The notes beneath the pieces were generated by a model. The model did no database searches, was not told the DNA's origin, and saw only the letters and a list, made by a program, of their open reading frames with translations. From NCBI GenBank assembly GCA_945898275.1, contig CAMDHZ010000002.1:131007-195006 (forward strand): 64,000 nucleotides of DNA, read 5' to 3'. Both the position numbers and the translations under genes were made by a program. Shown here piece after piece: positions 9,119 through 19,601 of the stretch (position 1 is the first letter of the stretch; each line of letters starts with the position of its first letter). This DNA comes from Chitinophaga pinensis (GTDB lineage: Bacteria > Bacteroidota > Bacteroidia > UKL13-3).

Positions 9119-9802
9119 TTAAAATAGAAGATTAAATTCAAGGGCAAAGTTATGCATACTACCCAATTTATTATTGATAGGTAAGTTATTATTACCAGGC
9201 CAATCTCTTCCAAGGTTTATATTTCTAAGGCCACCTTTAAAGCAAATCTGAAAAGCAATATAATCTAATTGATATTGATAAGCTGTAACTAAGGACCAAT
9301 CATTATTATTTAAGGGGATATTTCCTTCGGCAGGAAATGTGTTATTGTCTTGAAAAACAAGTTTATTAAGAACATGACTAAATTGGGCTCCAGCACCAAA
9401 TCTGTGCTGGCTTTTTGGACCTGGTTTAACCATAAGCATGACTGGAAAATCAAGGTATAAAAACTTAATAGCCCCAATATCTGGACTTGTTCCCTTAAAG
9501 TTTCCTCCCCTGAAGGTTATTAGTAATTCATGCTGTAAGCTAATTGTTTTATTAAAATTAACTCTTCCAAAACCGCCACCTAAAACGCCTAGTCTGGCGC
9601 CTTTGTCTATGGGATAACTTCCATAAATTGCAGTAATGTTAAATCCCATTTTTATACCTAACCTATATCTTCCTTCATCAGAGGCTTTTACCCAAGGAAT
9701 TGGTTGTTCTTCCACTTCTTCAGTAGAATCGGTTTGACCCAACAAGGTATTATTGAGAAAAAGCGAAATAAGTATTACAAATAGAATTCTCATTGTTTGC
9801 AC
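9119..9802 (-). CDS. PorT-like outer membrane beta-barrel protein
   Basis: The 227-residue protein starts with a signal peptide ending in NNTLLGQ. The mature part is made of alternating strands typical of small Bacteroidota outer-membrane barrels (PorT/OmpW-like): YRLGIKMGFNITAIYG, RVNFNKTISLQHELLITF, a KFLYLDFPVMLMVKPG segment, and a final strand ending NFALEFNLLF with a C-terminal Phe. The family includes a T9SS component, but nothing here proves that role. It is cotranscribed with pyrF (two bases apart), probably by chance of gene packing. Confidence 0.65.
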   Translation of the reverse strand: MQTMRILFVILISLFLNNTLLGQTDSTEEVEEQPIPWVKASDEGRYRLGIKMGFNITAIYGSYPIDKGARLGVLGGGFGRVNFNKTISLQHELLITFRGGNFKGTSPDIGAIKFLYLDFPVMLMVKPGPKSQHRFGAGAQFSHVLNKLVFQDNNTFPAEGNIPLNNNDWSLVTAYQYQLDYIAFQICFKGGLRNINLGRDWPGNNNLPINNKLGSMHNFALEFNLLF

Positions 9803-9863
9803 AAAACTATATCATGCAAACGGTTAATTGTTTAAAAAATTCTAAATATTAGCTTAAAGAAAT

Positions 9864-10673
9864 TTACTTTAAGGTATATCGTTTTCTAACCACATCGTAT
9901 GCTGTAAAATATCCAACGGCCCCATTTGTGATATTTGTTGGCAAATTAGCTGGAGGAGTTTGAAAAGGTCCAGGAATATCTGGGCTAGTATTGTTATATT
10001 CATTGATAAAGCTATACATGTTTTTATCAATAGACCTAAAGATTGCTATAAAAACATCTCCACTATTGTACCTAGAAAAAGGCAATTCAAATACATAAGG
10101 CTTATTTACAGGAGTTAAACTATTATCAAAGGTAATTTTATCAATGTTAAAAGAATCTTGGTTAATGATTTTACTATAAATTCCACTTACAAAATATGTA
10201 TATTTTATTTGAGGTCTATCATCAAATCCAGCGTAGCTAACAGCCCAACCAGCAGGTAGTTGACCACCAAATTCAGCCTCTTTCCAAGTTTGGAAAATCG
10301 AGTCGACCCTGAACATTGGTTCCATATATGTTTGAGCAGTATAGGTTTTTTTATCATATTCAACCAAAAGAGAATAAGTAGTATTTATTTGTCCTTTGAA
10401 CCCAATAGGCCCTTTGTAAACCTTTAGTGTATCATCAAAAACAAAAGGAATATTGTTTACTTTAACCGAGGCATTTTCTATAATTGGCGGAGCATCTGGG
10501 CTATAATAATTTCTGCTAAGCGAGAGTTTAACATATGAACTATCTGATTCATTAGTTACTTCTCCTTCTACTACTAATAGTGGGGTTTCATTTGGAATTT
10601 CTAAGTTTATTTTTTCGCTACATGAAAAAATAAAAAGTATTGAAATTGCTACGAGATATAGTTTGAATTTCAT
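9864..10673 (-). CDS. DUF4249 domain lipoprotein
   Basis: A 269-residue lipoprotein with lipobox FIFSC (lipid Cys 18) and the opening segment ETPLLVVEGEVTNESDSSYVKLSLS characteristic of DUF4249. In Bacteroidota these are encoded just after TonB-dependent receptors and are thought to be surface-exposed partners in nutrient uptake; the ligand is unknown. The start is five bases from the stop of the receptor gene, so the pair is one operon read leftward, receptor first. Confidence 0.8.
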   Translation of the reverse strand: MKFKLYLVAISILFIFSCSEKINLEIPNETPLLVVEGEVTNESDSSYVKLSLSRNYYSPDAPPIIENASVKVNNIPFVFDDTLKVYKGPIGFKGQINTTYSLLVEYDKKTYTAQTYMEPMFRVDSIFQTWKEAEFGGQLPAGWAVSYAGFDDRPQIKYTYFVSGIYSKIINQDSFNIDKITFDNSLTPVNKPYVFELPFSRYNSGDVFIAIFRSIDKNMYSFINEYNNTSPDIPGPFQTPPANLPTNITNGAVGYFTAYDVVRKRYTLK

Positions 10674-10678
10674 AAAAA

Positions 10679-13075
10679 TTAGAATTTAAAATTATAGGTT
10701 ACGGATGGAACAATTGTGAACAAGTACCATTTATTAATAATTGGGACACCTGTATTTTCATCATTGGCATAGCTTAATGTGTAGGCATTTTTTCTTCCAT
10801 AGACATTATAAATAGCAAATACCCAATCGCTTTCGTTTTTATAAATTCTTCCTGGTTTTTTCTTTCTTCCTAGTGTTAAAGAAACATCTGCTCTGTGATA
10901 GGCAGGAAATCTTGCATTATTTCTAGAACCATAATAAATGGAAGGTTGTTCATCACCAAAAAGTGAGTATCGTTGGCTTGCTTGCGTAAAGGCTTCACCA
11001 GTAGCGAAAACAAAATTTCCAGAAATACTTACCCTTTCGTTAATTTTTTGGTTAAGAACAAAGGTTAAATAGTGTGTTCTATCAAATCTAAAGTTATACC
11101 AATTGCCTTTATTGATATTATCGGCTCTTCTTTCTGATTTTGAAATAGTGTAGCCCAACCAACCAGTAGTATTTCCACTTTGTTTTCTAGCAAAAAACTC
11201 GATTCCATATGAGCGACCTTCGCCTGCAACGATTTGGCCTTCTATTGCTTCATTGAATTGTATATCTGCACCTTCTCTTAACTCGATAGTGTTACTTAAA
11301 ACTTTATAATAGCCTTCAGCAGAGAACTCAATTTTGTTGTCTAAAAAGTTTCTAAAATACCCAACAGCAACTTGATCAGCAATTTGGGGTTTTATATAAT
11401 TATCACTTGGTGTCCAAAACTCTTGGCCTACACTAGCAGTAATGTTTTGTATCAAATGCATATATTGGTACATTCTGTTATATGAGCCTTTTAAAGAGCT
11501 ATTGTCATTGATAACATAGGTGTAATTTATCCTTGGTTCAAACCCAATAAAAGTATTATAAATCTCGTTTGAACCGTAATTGGTATAAGGGTTTAGAGGG
11601 TCTTTGGCATTTTCTTTAATTTGACCATTTTCTATATAAGTAGGGTTACCTCCTACATAATTTATAGACCTGCCGCTTCCAATGTTAGAAAAAATTGAAA
11701 TTCTGGCACCATATTCCAAAGATGAACGAGCACCAAATTTTGTAGAATGCGAGCCATAAATGTCTTGTTGAATTGCATTTTTGACTGGTAATGTTTGAGC
11801 TTCAACAATAGAAGTTGACTGGACTGGCTCAATTCTTCCAGGTAGGAACTCATACTTGTTAGCCTTAGCACCAAATTTAATAACATTTTTATTGTTTAAA
11901 AAATAGGTTCCATCTACTTTGATATTTACATCATTTAAATAGTTTATACGACTAAAGCTTAGGTTTTCACCCAAATTGATATCGAAATTGTAATTATACC
12001 TTGAATAAACCAAACTTGTATTTACAAACAATTTGCTACTAAAAATATGATTCCAACGCAATGTGCCTGTATAATTTCCCCATCCAAAGCCAAAAGCTTC
12101 ATCCAAAGCTAGATCATCTCTCCCAAAGTAACCACTCAAATAAATTTTATCCTTGTCACTTATAGCATAGTTGAGCTTTATATTTAAATCTCCGAAATAG
12201 GCAGTAACCTCAGATAATTGAGGAGAAAGCGGAAAAAACACATCAAAATAACTCCTTCTGCCACTTATTAGAAAAGAGGATTTATCTTTAATAATTGGAG
12301 CTTCAACTGTTAACCTACTTGAAAGTATACCAATTCCACCACTAGCGCCAAATTTCTTGGAGTTACCATCTTTCATGTGAACATCTAGAACTGAGGCTAA
12401 TCTGCCACCATATTGGGCAGGAATTCCGCCTTTGTAAAGTTCAAAATCTTTTATTGCATCTCCATTAAATGTAGAAAAGAAACCCAAAACGTGAGAAGGA
12501 TTATACACTACGGCTTCGTCTAATAGCACAAGGTTATGGTCGATATTACCTCCTCTTACAATAAAATTAGTTGAACCATCTCCAGCGGCTTGAACCCCCG
12601 GTAACAATTGAATGGCTTTGATGATGTCAACTTCACCTAATAAAATTGGTATTTTCTTAACTTGTTTAACATCAATTTTTACGACACTCATTTTATTTTG
12701 AGTGACATTGTTATTGCTAATTTTGTCAGAATTTACAACAACTTCTTTTAAAGCCTTTTGTGACTCCTTTAGTTCAACATTTAGCTTAATGTTTTGGTTG
12801 ATTACAAGCTCTTTTATTACACTTTCATACCCAACATAACTGATTTCGACTTTATAAAAACCTGCTGGTAAACTTATAGAATAAAAACCATAGGCATTGG
12901 TAGTAGTTCCTGTTTTTAACTCGGCAATGGCAATGGAGGCACCAATTAATTCTTCTCCATTTTTAGCGTCGGTTACTTCTCCGCTAATCGTATAGTTTTT
13001 GGTTTGAGCCAAAATTGAATTTGGTAAAATTAACAACCAAGCAAAGCAAGTTGTAAGAAGTATTTTATGTAACAT
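10679..13075 (-). CDS. TonB-dependent receptor with carboxypeptidase-like regulatory domain
   Basis: A 798-residue outer-membrane active transporter. It has a signal peptide (ending SILAQ), then a CarboxypepD_reg-like domain (about residues 28-110, SGEVTDAKNGEELIGASI), then a plug domain (about 130-240, with LPGVQAAGDGSTNFIVRGG and GGRLASVLDV), then the 22-strand barrel ending VTYNFKF with terminal Phe. It would import a bulky substrate using TonB-ExbBD energy. Its partner is the DUF4249 lipoprotein five bases downstream. No sigma/anti-sigma pair is adjacent, so there is no sign of trans-envelope signalling. One decamer copy lies at 11535-11544. Confidence 0.9.
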   Translation of the reverse strand: MLHKILLTTCFAWLLILPNSILAQTKNYTISGEVTDAKNGEELIGASIAIAELKTGTTTNAYGFYSISLPAGFYKVEISYVGYESVIKELVINQNIKLNVELKESQKALKEVVVNSDKISNNNVTQNKMSVVKIDVKQVKKIPILLGEVDIIKAIQLLPGVQAAGDGSTNFIVRGGNIDHNLVLLDEAVVYNPSHVLGFFSTFNGDAIKDFELYKGGIPAQYGGRLASVLDVHMKDGNSKKFGASGGIGILSSRLTVEAPIIKDKSSFLISGRRSYFDVFFPLSPQLSEVTAYFGDLNIKLNYAISDKDKIYLSGYFGRDDLALDEAFGFGWGNYTGTLRWNHIFSSKLFVNTSLVYSRYNYNFDINLGENLSFSRINYLNDVNIKVDGTYFLNNKNVIKFGAKANKYEFLPGRIEPVQSTSIVEAQTLPVKNAIQQDIYGSHSTKFGARSSLEYGARISIFSNIGSGRSINYVGGNPTYIENGQIKENAKDPLNPYTNYGSNEIYNTFIGFEPRINYTYVINDNSSLKGSYNRMYQYMHLIQNITASVGQEFWTPSDNYIKPQIADQVAVGYFRNFLDNKIEFSAEGYYKVLSNTIELREGADIQFNEAIEGQIVAGEGRSYGIEFFARKQSGNTTGWLGYTISKSERRADNINKGNWYNFRFDRTHYLTFVLNQKINERVSISGNFVFATGEAFTQASQRYSLFGDEQPSIYYGSRNNARFPAYHRADVSLTLGRKKKPGRIYKNESDWVFAIYNVYGRKNAYTLSYANDENTGVPIINKWYLFTIVPSVTYNFKF

Positions 13076-13187
13076 AATTGTAATAAATCACGACAAAACT
13101 AACTTGCTAATAGTTCAAACCAAGTTTAAAGCGACAAAGTTTGTTACAGAGATGTTGAGTGGTAAATTTTTGTAGATGAAAGGGTTT

Positions 13188-13203
13188 GGTTCAAACCGAA
13201 ACC
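13188..13203 (+). repeat. Dispersed motif, full 16-mer GGTTCAAACCGAAACC
   Basis: One of three exact 16-mers in the window (with 22792-22807 and 60492-60507). This copy overlaps the stop codon of the minus-strand permease gene. The decamer core GGTTCAAACC occurs 18 times in all. Confidence 0.85.
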
Positions 13204-14885
13204 TTAAGATTTGAATGCCTGATTCCATAACTGAAATAAACTACCAAGCCAACCACCAGCCAAATACTAAAGCCGATCCAATTGCTAAGTCCTAATTCGG
13301 TCATCAAGTAGAAATTACTTGTTAATCCAAGCACCGGAATAAGAGAGAAGTTTCTTTTATAGCTAAGGAAGGTAATAACAATGCTAAGCATAAGAAAGCC
13401 AAATACTGGAATATTATGCCACCAATCTTGAAGGGTAAAAAGGTTTTGAATAAAATTGGGATTTAGGAGGACAGTTGAGAAAGCGCCAACCATAAAAATT
13501 GCGGGAACCCAGTATTTACCATTGATATAAGGAACACGAAAACCAGTATGGTATTCACTTTTGTGACTTTCCATTACAATAACAGCTGCATTTACTAGTA
13601 CAAAGGCGAATAAAGTACCTATACTAGAAAGGTCGGTAACTTCCTTTAAATTCATAAACAAGGCAGGAACAGCTACCATAATTCCAGTTATGATAGTTGC
13701 AAACCAAGGTGTTTTGTAACGTGGATGAATGGCTGAGAATTTTTTAGGTAGAAGTCCATCCCTGCTCATGGTCATCCAAATGCGCGGTTGACCATTTTGG
13801 AACACTAAAAGCACACTAGCCATTGCAATTACAGCACTAACTGCTACTATACCTTGCATCCATGGAAGATTAACTTTCTCAAATACAAAAGCTAATGGGT
13901 CTCCAACACCTAGTTCTTTATAATCTACCATTCCAGTGAGAACAATGGCAATAAGAATGTATAATACCGTACAAATGATTAGAGAGGCAATCATGCTTTT
14001 TGGCAAGTCTTTTTTAGGATTTTTACATTCTTCGGCAGTTGTCGCAAGGGCATCAAAGCCTACATAGGCAAAGAACACAGAAGACACACCCTTTAATACA
14101 CCAGTTAAACCATTAGGAGCAAACGGGCTCCAATTTTCTGGGTTTACGTAGAAAGCGCCAACTACAATAACAAGGGCTACGACTATCAGCTTAAGCCCTA
14201 CCATAATATTGCTAGCGTTTTTAGTTTCCTTAACACCTCTAAAAATTAACCATGTTATGGCAATAACAATGGCAAGCGCGGGCAAATCTAAAATTAGTTT
14301 AAACCCTAAAATTTCTGGGGCTAAAGCCCAGGCATTGCTTGCCTCAAGGAGCGATGAAGAGATTTCTTGGTGATTTGCCAATAAGGCCGTAGCTTCTTTG
14401 CTGCCATTGAACGCGCTTAAATAATCCATGCTAAAATAAGATGGAATCTGAATTCCTAATCCGGAGAGTAGCCCTGTAAAATAGTCGCTCCAACTTATTG
14501 CAACCACAATGTTTCCAATGGCGTATTCTACAATTAGAGCCCAACCAATGATCCAAGCTATAAGTTCTCCGAAAGCTGCATATGCGTAAGTATAAGCCGA
14601 GCCACTGATAGGAATTACAGAAGCAAATTCTGCATAACATAAAGCGGAAAACCCGCATGCAATGGCAGTAAAAACAAAAAGGGTAATTACTGCTGGTCCA
14701 CCATGAAAACTTGCATTGCCAATGGTTGAAAAAATTCCAGCACCAATGATTGCTGCAATTCCCATGGCAGTTAGGTCTTTAAAACCTAAGGTTCTGTGAA
14801 GTGCACCACCACTTTCTGATAGCGCTGCATGGTCGCGCTGAATATCAGCAATAGTTTTTTTTCTGAAGAGGGATTTGAGCTTCAC
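13191..14885 (-). CDS. APC-family amino acid permease
   Basis: A 564-residue inner-membrane transporter with about 12-14 hydrophobic segments. The first transmembrane segment carries the substrate-binding glycine stretch AIIGAGIFSTIG near residue 45, and the sixth has VFFAYVGFDALATTAEECKNP, a hallmark of the cationic-amino-acid-transporter (CAT/YfnA-like) branch of the APC superfamily. It probably imports amino acids by proton symport; the exact substrate cannot be read. The large loop around residues 145-185 is longer than in small APC members. Monocistronic by spacing. Confidence 0.88.
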   Translation of the reverse strand: MKLKSLFRKKTIADIQRDHAALSESGGALHRTLGFKDLTAMGIAAIIGAGIFSTIGNASFHGGPAVITLFVFTAIACGFSALCYAEFASVIPISGSAYTYAYAAFGELIAWIIGWALIVEYAIGNIVVAISWSDYFTGLLSGLGIQIPSYFSMDYLSAFNGSKEATALLANHQEISSSLLEASNAWALAPEILGFKLILDLPALAIVIAITWLIFRGVKETKNASNIMVGLKLIVVALVIVVGAFYVNPENWSPFAPNGLTGVLKGVSSVFFAYVGFDALATTAEECKNPKKDLPKSMIASLIICTVLYILIAIVLTGMVDYKELGVGDPLAFVFEKVNLPWMQGIVAVSAVIAMASVLLVFQNGQPRIWMTMSRDGLLPKKFSAIHPRYKTPWFATIITGIMVAVPALFMNLKEVTDLSSIGTLFAFVLVNAAVIVMESHKSEYHTGFRVPYINGKYWVPAIFMVGAFSTVLLNPNFIQNLFTLQDWWHNIPVFGFLMLSIVITFLSYKRNFSLIPVLGLTSNFYLMTELGLSNWIGFSIWLVVGLVVYFSYGIRHSNLKVSV

Positions 14886-14943
14886 CGGGTATATTTTAGA
14901 AAATCAAACCTAAAACATACATGTGGCAATTGCAAGTTTGATA

Positions 14944-15510
14944 CTAGAAGAGGTGTTGTTCAATATAATCTATCAGAGAATGAATGCATTTGATATGAAT
15001 TTCTTGGGCTCTATCGGCATATTGGCTAAATGGTGCACGAATTTCTACATCGCATAATCCAGACATTTTACCGCCGTCTTTGCCTGTTAGGCCAATTATT
15101 TTTATGTTAAGTTCTTTGGCAATTTCCATGGCTTTGAGCACATTTTTGCTGTTACCGCTGGTTGAGATGGCAAGCAGCACATCCCCTGAACGCCCAACAG
15201 CTTGAAGGTAACGGCTAAAAATGAAATCATAGCCGTAATCATTTCCAACACACGCAATATGACTGGCGTCGCTCATTGAAATTGCACCAATTGCAGGCCT
15301 ATCATTGCGGTATTTACCGGTTAATTCCTCGGCAAAATGCATGGCATCGCACATGCTCCCGCCATTGCCGCAACTAAGGATTTTTCCACCATTTTTTAGG
15401 GAGTTTACCATTATTCTTCCAGCAGCTTCAATTTTATCAAAGTTTGATTCATCTGCTAGAAAGCTACTTAAAACGCTTTGGGCTTCAATAAAATGTTGTT
15501 TGATACTCAT
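14944..15510 (-). CDS. gmhA: D-sedoheptulose 7-phosphate isomerase
   Basis: The 188-residue SIS-domain enzyme converts sedoheptulose 7-phosphate to D-glycero-D-manno-heptose 7-phosphate, the first step to ADP-heptose or GDP-heptose. Motifs seen are the phosphate-binding [18 protein letters not shown] (about residues 41-58) and [11 protein letters not shown] (about 114-124), and a C-terminal [13 protein letters not shown] helix with the conserved His. Its ATG overlaps the dsbD stop by four bases (ATGA), so translation is coupled, although the functions look unrelated. No other heptose genes are in the window. Confidence 0.9.
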   Translation of the reverse strand: MSIKQHFIEAQSVLSSFLADESNFDKIEAAGRIMVNSLKNGGKILSCGNGGSMCDAMHFAEELTGKYRNDRPAIGAISMSDASHIACVGNDYGYDFIFSRYLQAVGRSGDVLLAISTSGNSKNVLKAMEIAKELNIKIIGLTGKDGGKMSGLCDVEIRAPFSQYADRAQEIHIKCIHSLIDYIEQHLF

Positions 15511-17603
15511 GGATTGGAGTTTTTAAATGCAGCTTTCCCAGCGTCTAGAAATTTTACAAAGTTTTGGATATTTAGGTCATAGGCTGTTGGTTCAACCAAA
15601 ACCTTTTCATCGGAATCTATTAAAACATAGAAGGGCTGCGCGTTTGCATTGTATTTAGAAATCTGCAAATCTGCATTTTGTTTACCTATTGTTTTTTTCT
15701 GCTTATTATCTCTGGTACTGGTGTACCACTCGGATTCAGGTAATTCTGTTTTATCATCTACATAAAGAGCGAGTATAACATAATCTTCTTGTAATTTTTT
15801 AAGAACAGCAGGGTCGCTCCAAACGTTGGCTTCCATTTCTCTGCAATTGACACAGCCATGGCCAGTAAAATCAATAAAGATTGGTTTGTTTACCTTTTTG
15901 GCATAAGCAAGGGCTTGCTTATAATCAAAGAATCCATTTAAGTCATGGGGCAAGTGAAATAATTCTTTAAAGCGCACTTCACCAAGTTCATCTGAGTTAT
16001 GTTTATTATTAGATTTGGCACTGGATTTACTTAAGTCAAATTCTAAAGTTTCTTGCGGTGGAAGGTAGCCGCTAAGTGCTTTAAGTGGAGCGCCAAATAG
16101 GCCAGGAAAAAGGTAGAGTACAAAGGTAAAAGTTGCAATTGCCATAAATAACCTAGGCACACTAATAGATGTTGCTTCATCATCATGGGCAAACCTTAAT
16201 TTTCCGAGTAAGTACAAGCCAAGTAGGAAGAAAATAACAATCCAAATGGCAATATAAACTTCTCTATCTAACAAACCCCAGTGGTAGGTTTGGTCTGGGA
16301 TAGAAAGGAACTTAAAGGCAAGTGCAAGCTCTAAAAAGCCTAGAACAACTTTTACAGAATTAAGCCAGCCACCAGATTTTGGAAGGTTTTGCAACCAATT
16401 TGGAAAGATTGCAAAGATGGTAAAAGGAGCAGCTAAGCCAGCCCCAAAAGCCGCCATACCTAAGGCTGGTTTTAAGAATTGTCCGCCAACTGCTTCAATT
16501 AATAGAGAACCAACAATTGGTCCTGTGCAACTAAATGAAACAAGCACAAGGGTGAAAGCCATAAAGAAAACACCTAGAAATGAGCCCATCGAGCTTTTAC
16601 TATCCACTTGGTTTACAAATTGGTGCGGCAAGGTAATTTCAAACATCCCTAAAAAGCTAGCAGCAAAAACTATGAATATGATAAAGAAAAGCATGTTAGG
16701 CAGCCAATGTGTGCTAAGGGCATTTCCAAAATCTTCTCCTAATCCAAATACGCCAAAAACAAGGCCTAAAGATGCATAAATACCAACTATACTAAGTCCA
16801 AAACCAAATGCGCGCTTAAGTGCAAGACTTCTGGTTTCGCTACGTTTGGTAAAGAAGGTTACAGTCATTGGAAGCATAGGAAATACACATGGAGTGACAA
16901 CTGCAACTAAACCACCTAAAAAGGCAAAAAGTAAGAATCCCCAAAGAGAGCTTTCATTACCACCACTTACTGAATTTTTGTTTGTAATATTTTTTTCCAA
17001 AGTGGTATCAACGGTACTGAGGTTTGTATCTGTTTTTACTGCTTCAATTGCTATGCTGGCAGTATCAACTTTAGTTGGAACAGCAGCTTCAGTCTTTGCG
17101 TTGTTATGATTATCAATTACTTTTATGTTTTTAAATATTAAGTCATCCTCAAACAACACACACATGCCAGTAATTTGAGAGCATTCTTGGAATTCGAGCG
17201 CCACTTTAATCACCGGATTTGCCTTCAGAATTTTAACTTTTTGTCTAAACTCTGCTTTACCAGTGAATGTAGAAACCTCACCTTCAAACACTTCGTCATA
17301 ATGTTTGTGATTGCCTATTGGTTTTAGTTTTCCAACTAATTGGTAGCTTGGGTGTTTTTCAAAATCGAACAAAGCAACTACTGGTCCAACAGATTCGCTA
17401 AAATCTGAGGAATACATATACCAGTCTTTTTGAATTTTACTGGTGAAAATGAGTTCAATTTCTTCTCCAATGGAAACTTCTTGCTTGGAGGTTTTAAGCT
17501 CCCAAGTTGGTTTTTGCTGGAGTTGTGCTTTTAGAAACAAGGGGTAAAGCCCAAGTAATAAAAACGAAATTAGTAAGTTTTTTATACGAAACATAATATG
17601 CAT
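15507..17603 (-). CDS. dsbD: Thiol:disulfide interchange protein DsbD family
   Basis: A 698-residue electron conduit from cytoplasmic thioredoxin to the periplasm. In order: signal peptide; N-terminal periplasmic domain with the Cys pair CSQITGMC (about residues 140-147); an eight-helix membrane domain with [10 protein letters not shown] and [10 protein letters not shown] carrying the two membrane cysteines; and a C-terminal thioredoxin-like domain with HGCVNCREM (CxxC, about residues 580-590). All three redox pairs are present, so it should be active. The gene is the first of a coupled pair with gmhA. The 143 bases upstream would hold its promoter; I found no clear box. Confidence 0.93.
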   Translation of the reverse strand: MHIMFRIKNLLISFLLLGLYPLFLKAQLQQKPTWELKTSKQEVSIGEEIELIFTSKIQKDWYMYSSDFSESVGPVVALFDFEKHPSYQLVGKLKPIGNHKHYDEVFEGEVSTFTGKAEFRQKVKILKANPVIKVALEFQECSQITGMCVLFEDDLIFKNIKVIDNHNNAKTEAAVPTKVDTASIAIEAVKTDTNLSTVDTTLEKNITNKNSVSGGNESSLWGFLLFAFLGGLVAVVTPCVFPMLPMTVTFFTKRSETRSLALKRAFGFGLSIVGIYASLGLVFGVFGLGEDFGNALSTHWLPNMLFFIIFIVFAASFLGMFEITLPHQFVNQVDSKSSMGSFLGVFFMAFTLVLVSFSCTGPIVGSLLIEAVGGQFLKPALGMAAFGAGLAAPFTIFAIFPNWLQNLPKSGGWLNSVKVVLGFLELALAFKFLSIPDQTYHWGLLDREVYIAIWIVIFFLLGLYLLGKLRFAHDDEATSISVPRLFMAIATFTFVLYLFPGLFGAPLKALSGYLPPQETLEFDLSKSSAKSNNKHNSDELGEVRFKELFHLPHDLNGFFDYKQALAYAKKVNKPIFIDFTGHGCVNCREMEANVWSDPAVLKKLQEDYVILALYVDDKTELPESEWYTSTRDNKQKKTIGKQNADLQISKYNANAQPFYVLIDSDEKVLVEPTAYDLNIQNFVKFLDAGKAAFKNSNP

Positions 17604-17746
17604 AACGGTTAAGTGTAGAATAAAAACACCATTCCTGACTTTAAATTTTCCTAAAAGTTATAAGGAACAAATTTATACATAATGAGGATTAAAGCAATAG
17701 AGCTCATATAATCTACATTTATCTATGCTAAAGTAATAATTGAGGA

Positions 17747-19480
17747 TTATTTTGGAGCAGCAATTGTTTGAATTAAAATATTTTGAAGAGAATCGCCCTT
17801 TTGCAAATTGTAGGCTAATAAGTAAAATTTTGCATTTGCAATTGTGTTAAGGCTTTTCGGTTTGAACCAATAGTCCCCTTTTTGGTAAGTGCCTGGAGTT
17901 TCGTTACAAAATTGTAAGAGATATTTTTGTTCCCAAAAGATGGTTTTACCTGTAATAGTATCCTTTGCAAAAATGGCTATTTCGGTTCTAAGTTCATGTG
18001 GAAAGTTATGATAAAGCGACAGACGAAGTTCATCACCATTTTCAATCCCAACAAAATTAAAGGCATTTGAAGCCATTAATGTATCTGGAATATTCCCTGC
18101 AGATTTGAAATTTGGAATGCTTAAAGCCTGAGTAACAGTGGTACTAGGTTCACCACATTTTTGTTTCCAAACCCAACCTTTATAAGGACTTGAGGTTCTT
18201 AAAAAAACTTGCCAATACTTTTCTTTGTTCATTTGGTCCCAATGCAAAATGTACTCTTGGTGTTGCCAAGTTTGCGTTAGGTTAAGTAAAATCGAAAGGG
18301 TAATAATTATTCCTAAAACCAACTTAGAAGGCCATTTAATTTTAAGATGCATCAATGAAACAGGTAAAATTAAAATGGGGAGATAGTCTAAATATACGCG
18401 TTGGCCGTAAGAACCTCCATAAAACCAGCTCCACCAACAACTGAAAACATAAGAAATTGCCAAAAAGTAGAGAATATAGTAAGTTATGAAGTATTTGTTT
18501 TTTTTGACCCCAGCCCAAATTGAGAGCAGTTGAAAGAGGAGGAGCAAAGGAGTATAAATAAATAGGCCTTTTTGATAGCTGAACCAAGAGTTTATAAGTT
18601 GGGGGTTATCAAAGTAAAAGCTTTCATTTTGATAACTGTATACAATGAAATTACCCGTTTGTAAATACCATAAAAAACATTGCAGAGATAGCGTAATTCC
18701 AAAGATGATTAGGGCAAAAAGCAGTGACTTCCAGTATCTGAATATATTTCTAAATAGAACAGTTAAGTTGTTAGCATTGCCTACTAATAGAGGGATTGAA
18801 AAAACCACTAAGAAATTTATAGGTCTTAAAAGGATTATTAATGCCATTAAAAGACCCATTAAAAGTATAAATTTTGATTTGTTTTGGTAGAAGAAGGATA
18901 TTGTAAAATAACAAAAAAGAGAAACGGCTGTAAAGGAAAAAACATGGCTAAATCCTGCATCAAACCACGCGTAGTGGGTAAATGGAGTAGCAAATAGGAT
19001 GGAAAGCTGAACAAGAAAAATCAAATTACTTTCTACATTTAACTGAATAAGCGTTTTCCGCAAGAAAACAAGACCGATGAACAACCAGAAAATTGCGGCA
19101 AATAAGACCATAACCTGATAGGGTAACTCATAGCCTGAATCAACATAACCAAGAACTTGTCTCACCAATTGAAGCGGTAAATAAAAAGGAAGTAAAAACG
19201 CTGCAGTTCCACAGGAGTATTTATTTACCCTAAGATTGCCAAGATTATTGTAAGCATAATTTTGATCTATTCTGGAATAAATTAAAGGTTGTGTATTTCT
19301 TGGTTTATCTACCCTATTGATATCTTTATGAAGAAAAATTGAAGGCAGGTAATCGTAGTATCCATAAGCATCTGCATGAATAAAATCTTGGCGACTAGTA
19401 AATCCCCACAACATAATGAAAACGAAGGCCAGCATTAAAGCTAGTTCTTTAATAATATGATTAAAGGGTTTTAATGCCAT
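17747..19480 (-). CDS. Large polytopic membrane protein, GT-C glycosyltransferase-like
   Basis: A 577-residue protein from the ATG at 19480 (the ORF track's TTG at 19489 adds three residues and overlaps the divergent ORF). There are about ten transmembrane segments. After the first comes an acidic loop with HADAYGYYDYLPSIF and later a periplasmic C-terminal region of about 130 residues. Acidic residues in the first loop after TM1 and this topology recall GT-C glycosyltransferases that use lipid-linked sugars. I do not recognise the exact family, so this is a fold-level guess. One decamer copy is at 17859-17868. Confidence 0.5.
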   Translation of the reverse strand: MALKPFNHIIKELALMLAFVFIMLWGFTSRQDFIHADAYGYYDYLPSIFLHKDINRVDKPRNTQPLIYSRIDQNYAYNNLGNLRVNKYSCGTAAFLLPFYLPLQLVRQVLGYVDSGYELPYQVMVLFAAIFWLFIGLVFLRKTLIQLNVESNLIFLVQLSILFATPFTHYAWFDAGFSHVFSFTAVSLFCYFTISFFYQNKSKFILLMGLLMALIILLRPINFLVVFSIPLLVGNANNLTVLFRNIFRYWKSLLFALIIFGITLSLQCFLWYLQTGNFIVYSYQNESFYFDNPQLINSWFSYQKGLFIYTPLLLLFQLLSIWAGVKKNKYFITYYILYFLAISYVFSCWWSWFYGGSYGQRVYLDYLPILILPVSLMHLKIKWPSKLVLGIIITLSILLNLTQTWQHQEYILHWDQMNKEKYWQVFLRTSSPYKGWVWKQKCGEPSTTVTQALSIPNFKSAGNIPDTLMASNAFNFVGIENGDELRLSLYHNFPHELRTEIAIFAKDTITGKTIFWEQKYLLQFCNETPGTYQKGDYWFKPKSLNTIANAKFYLLAYNLQKGDSLQNILIQTIAAPK

Positions 19481-19601
19481 ATTGAGCAAATATATTTATT
19501 TTAAGAAATTTAGGTTTGCTTATAAAACTATACAGCTTATATTTTTTGTTAGAAAATGCTTATGGTTGGCCTTATTTAGAGCACTACTTTTGTCAGTTGA
19601 G

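Noticed and set aside
19585-19592. TACTTTTG as promoter of the glucosaminidase gene
   Set aside because: The -7 box fits, but the only TTG upstream is 16 bases away, shorter than the usual 19-21, so I did not list it.
19482-19601. N-terminal extension of the glucosaminidase gene
   Set aside because: The extension would bury a clean signal peptide at residue 41 and overlaps the divergent gene start; ATG 19602 is better.
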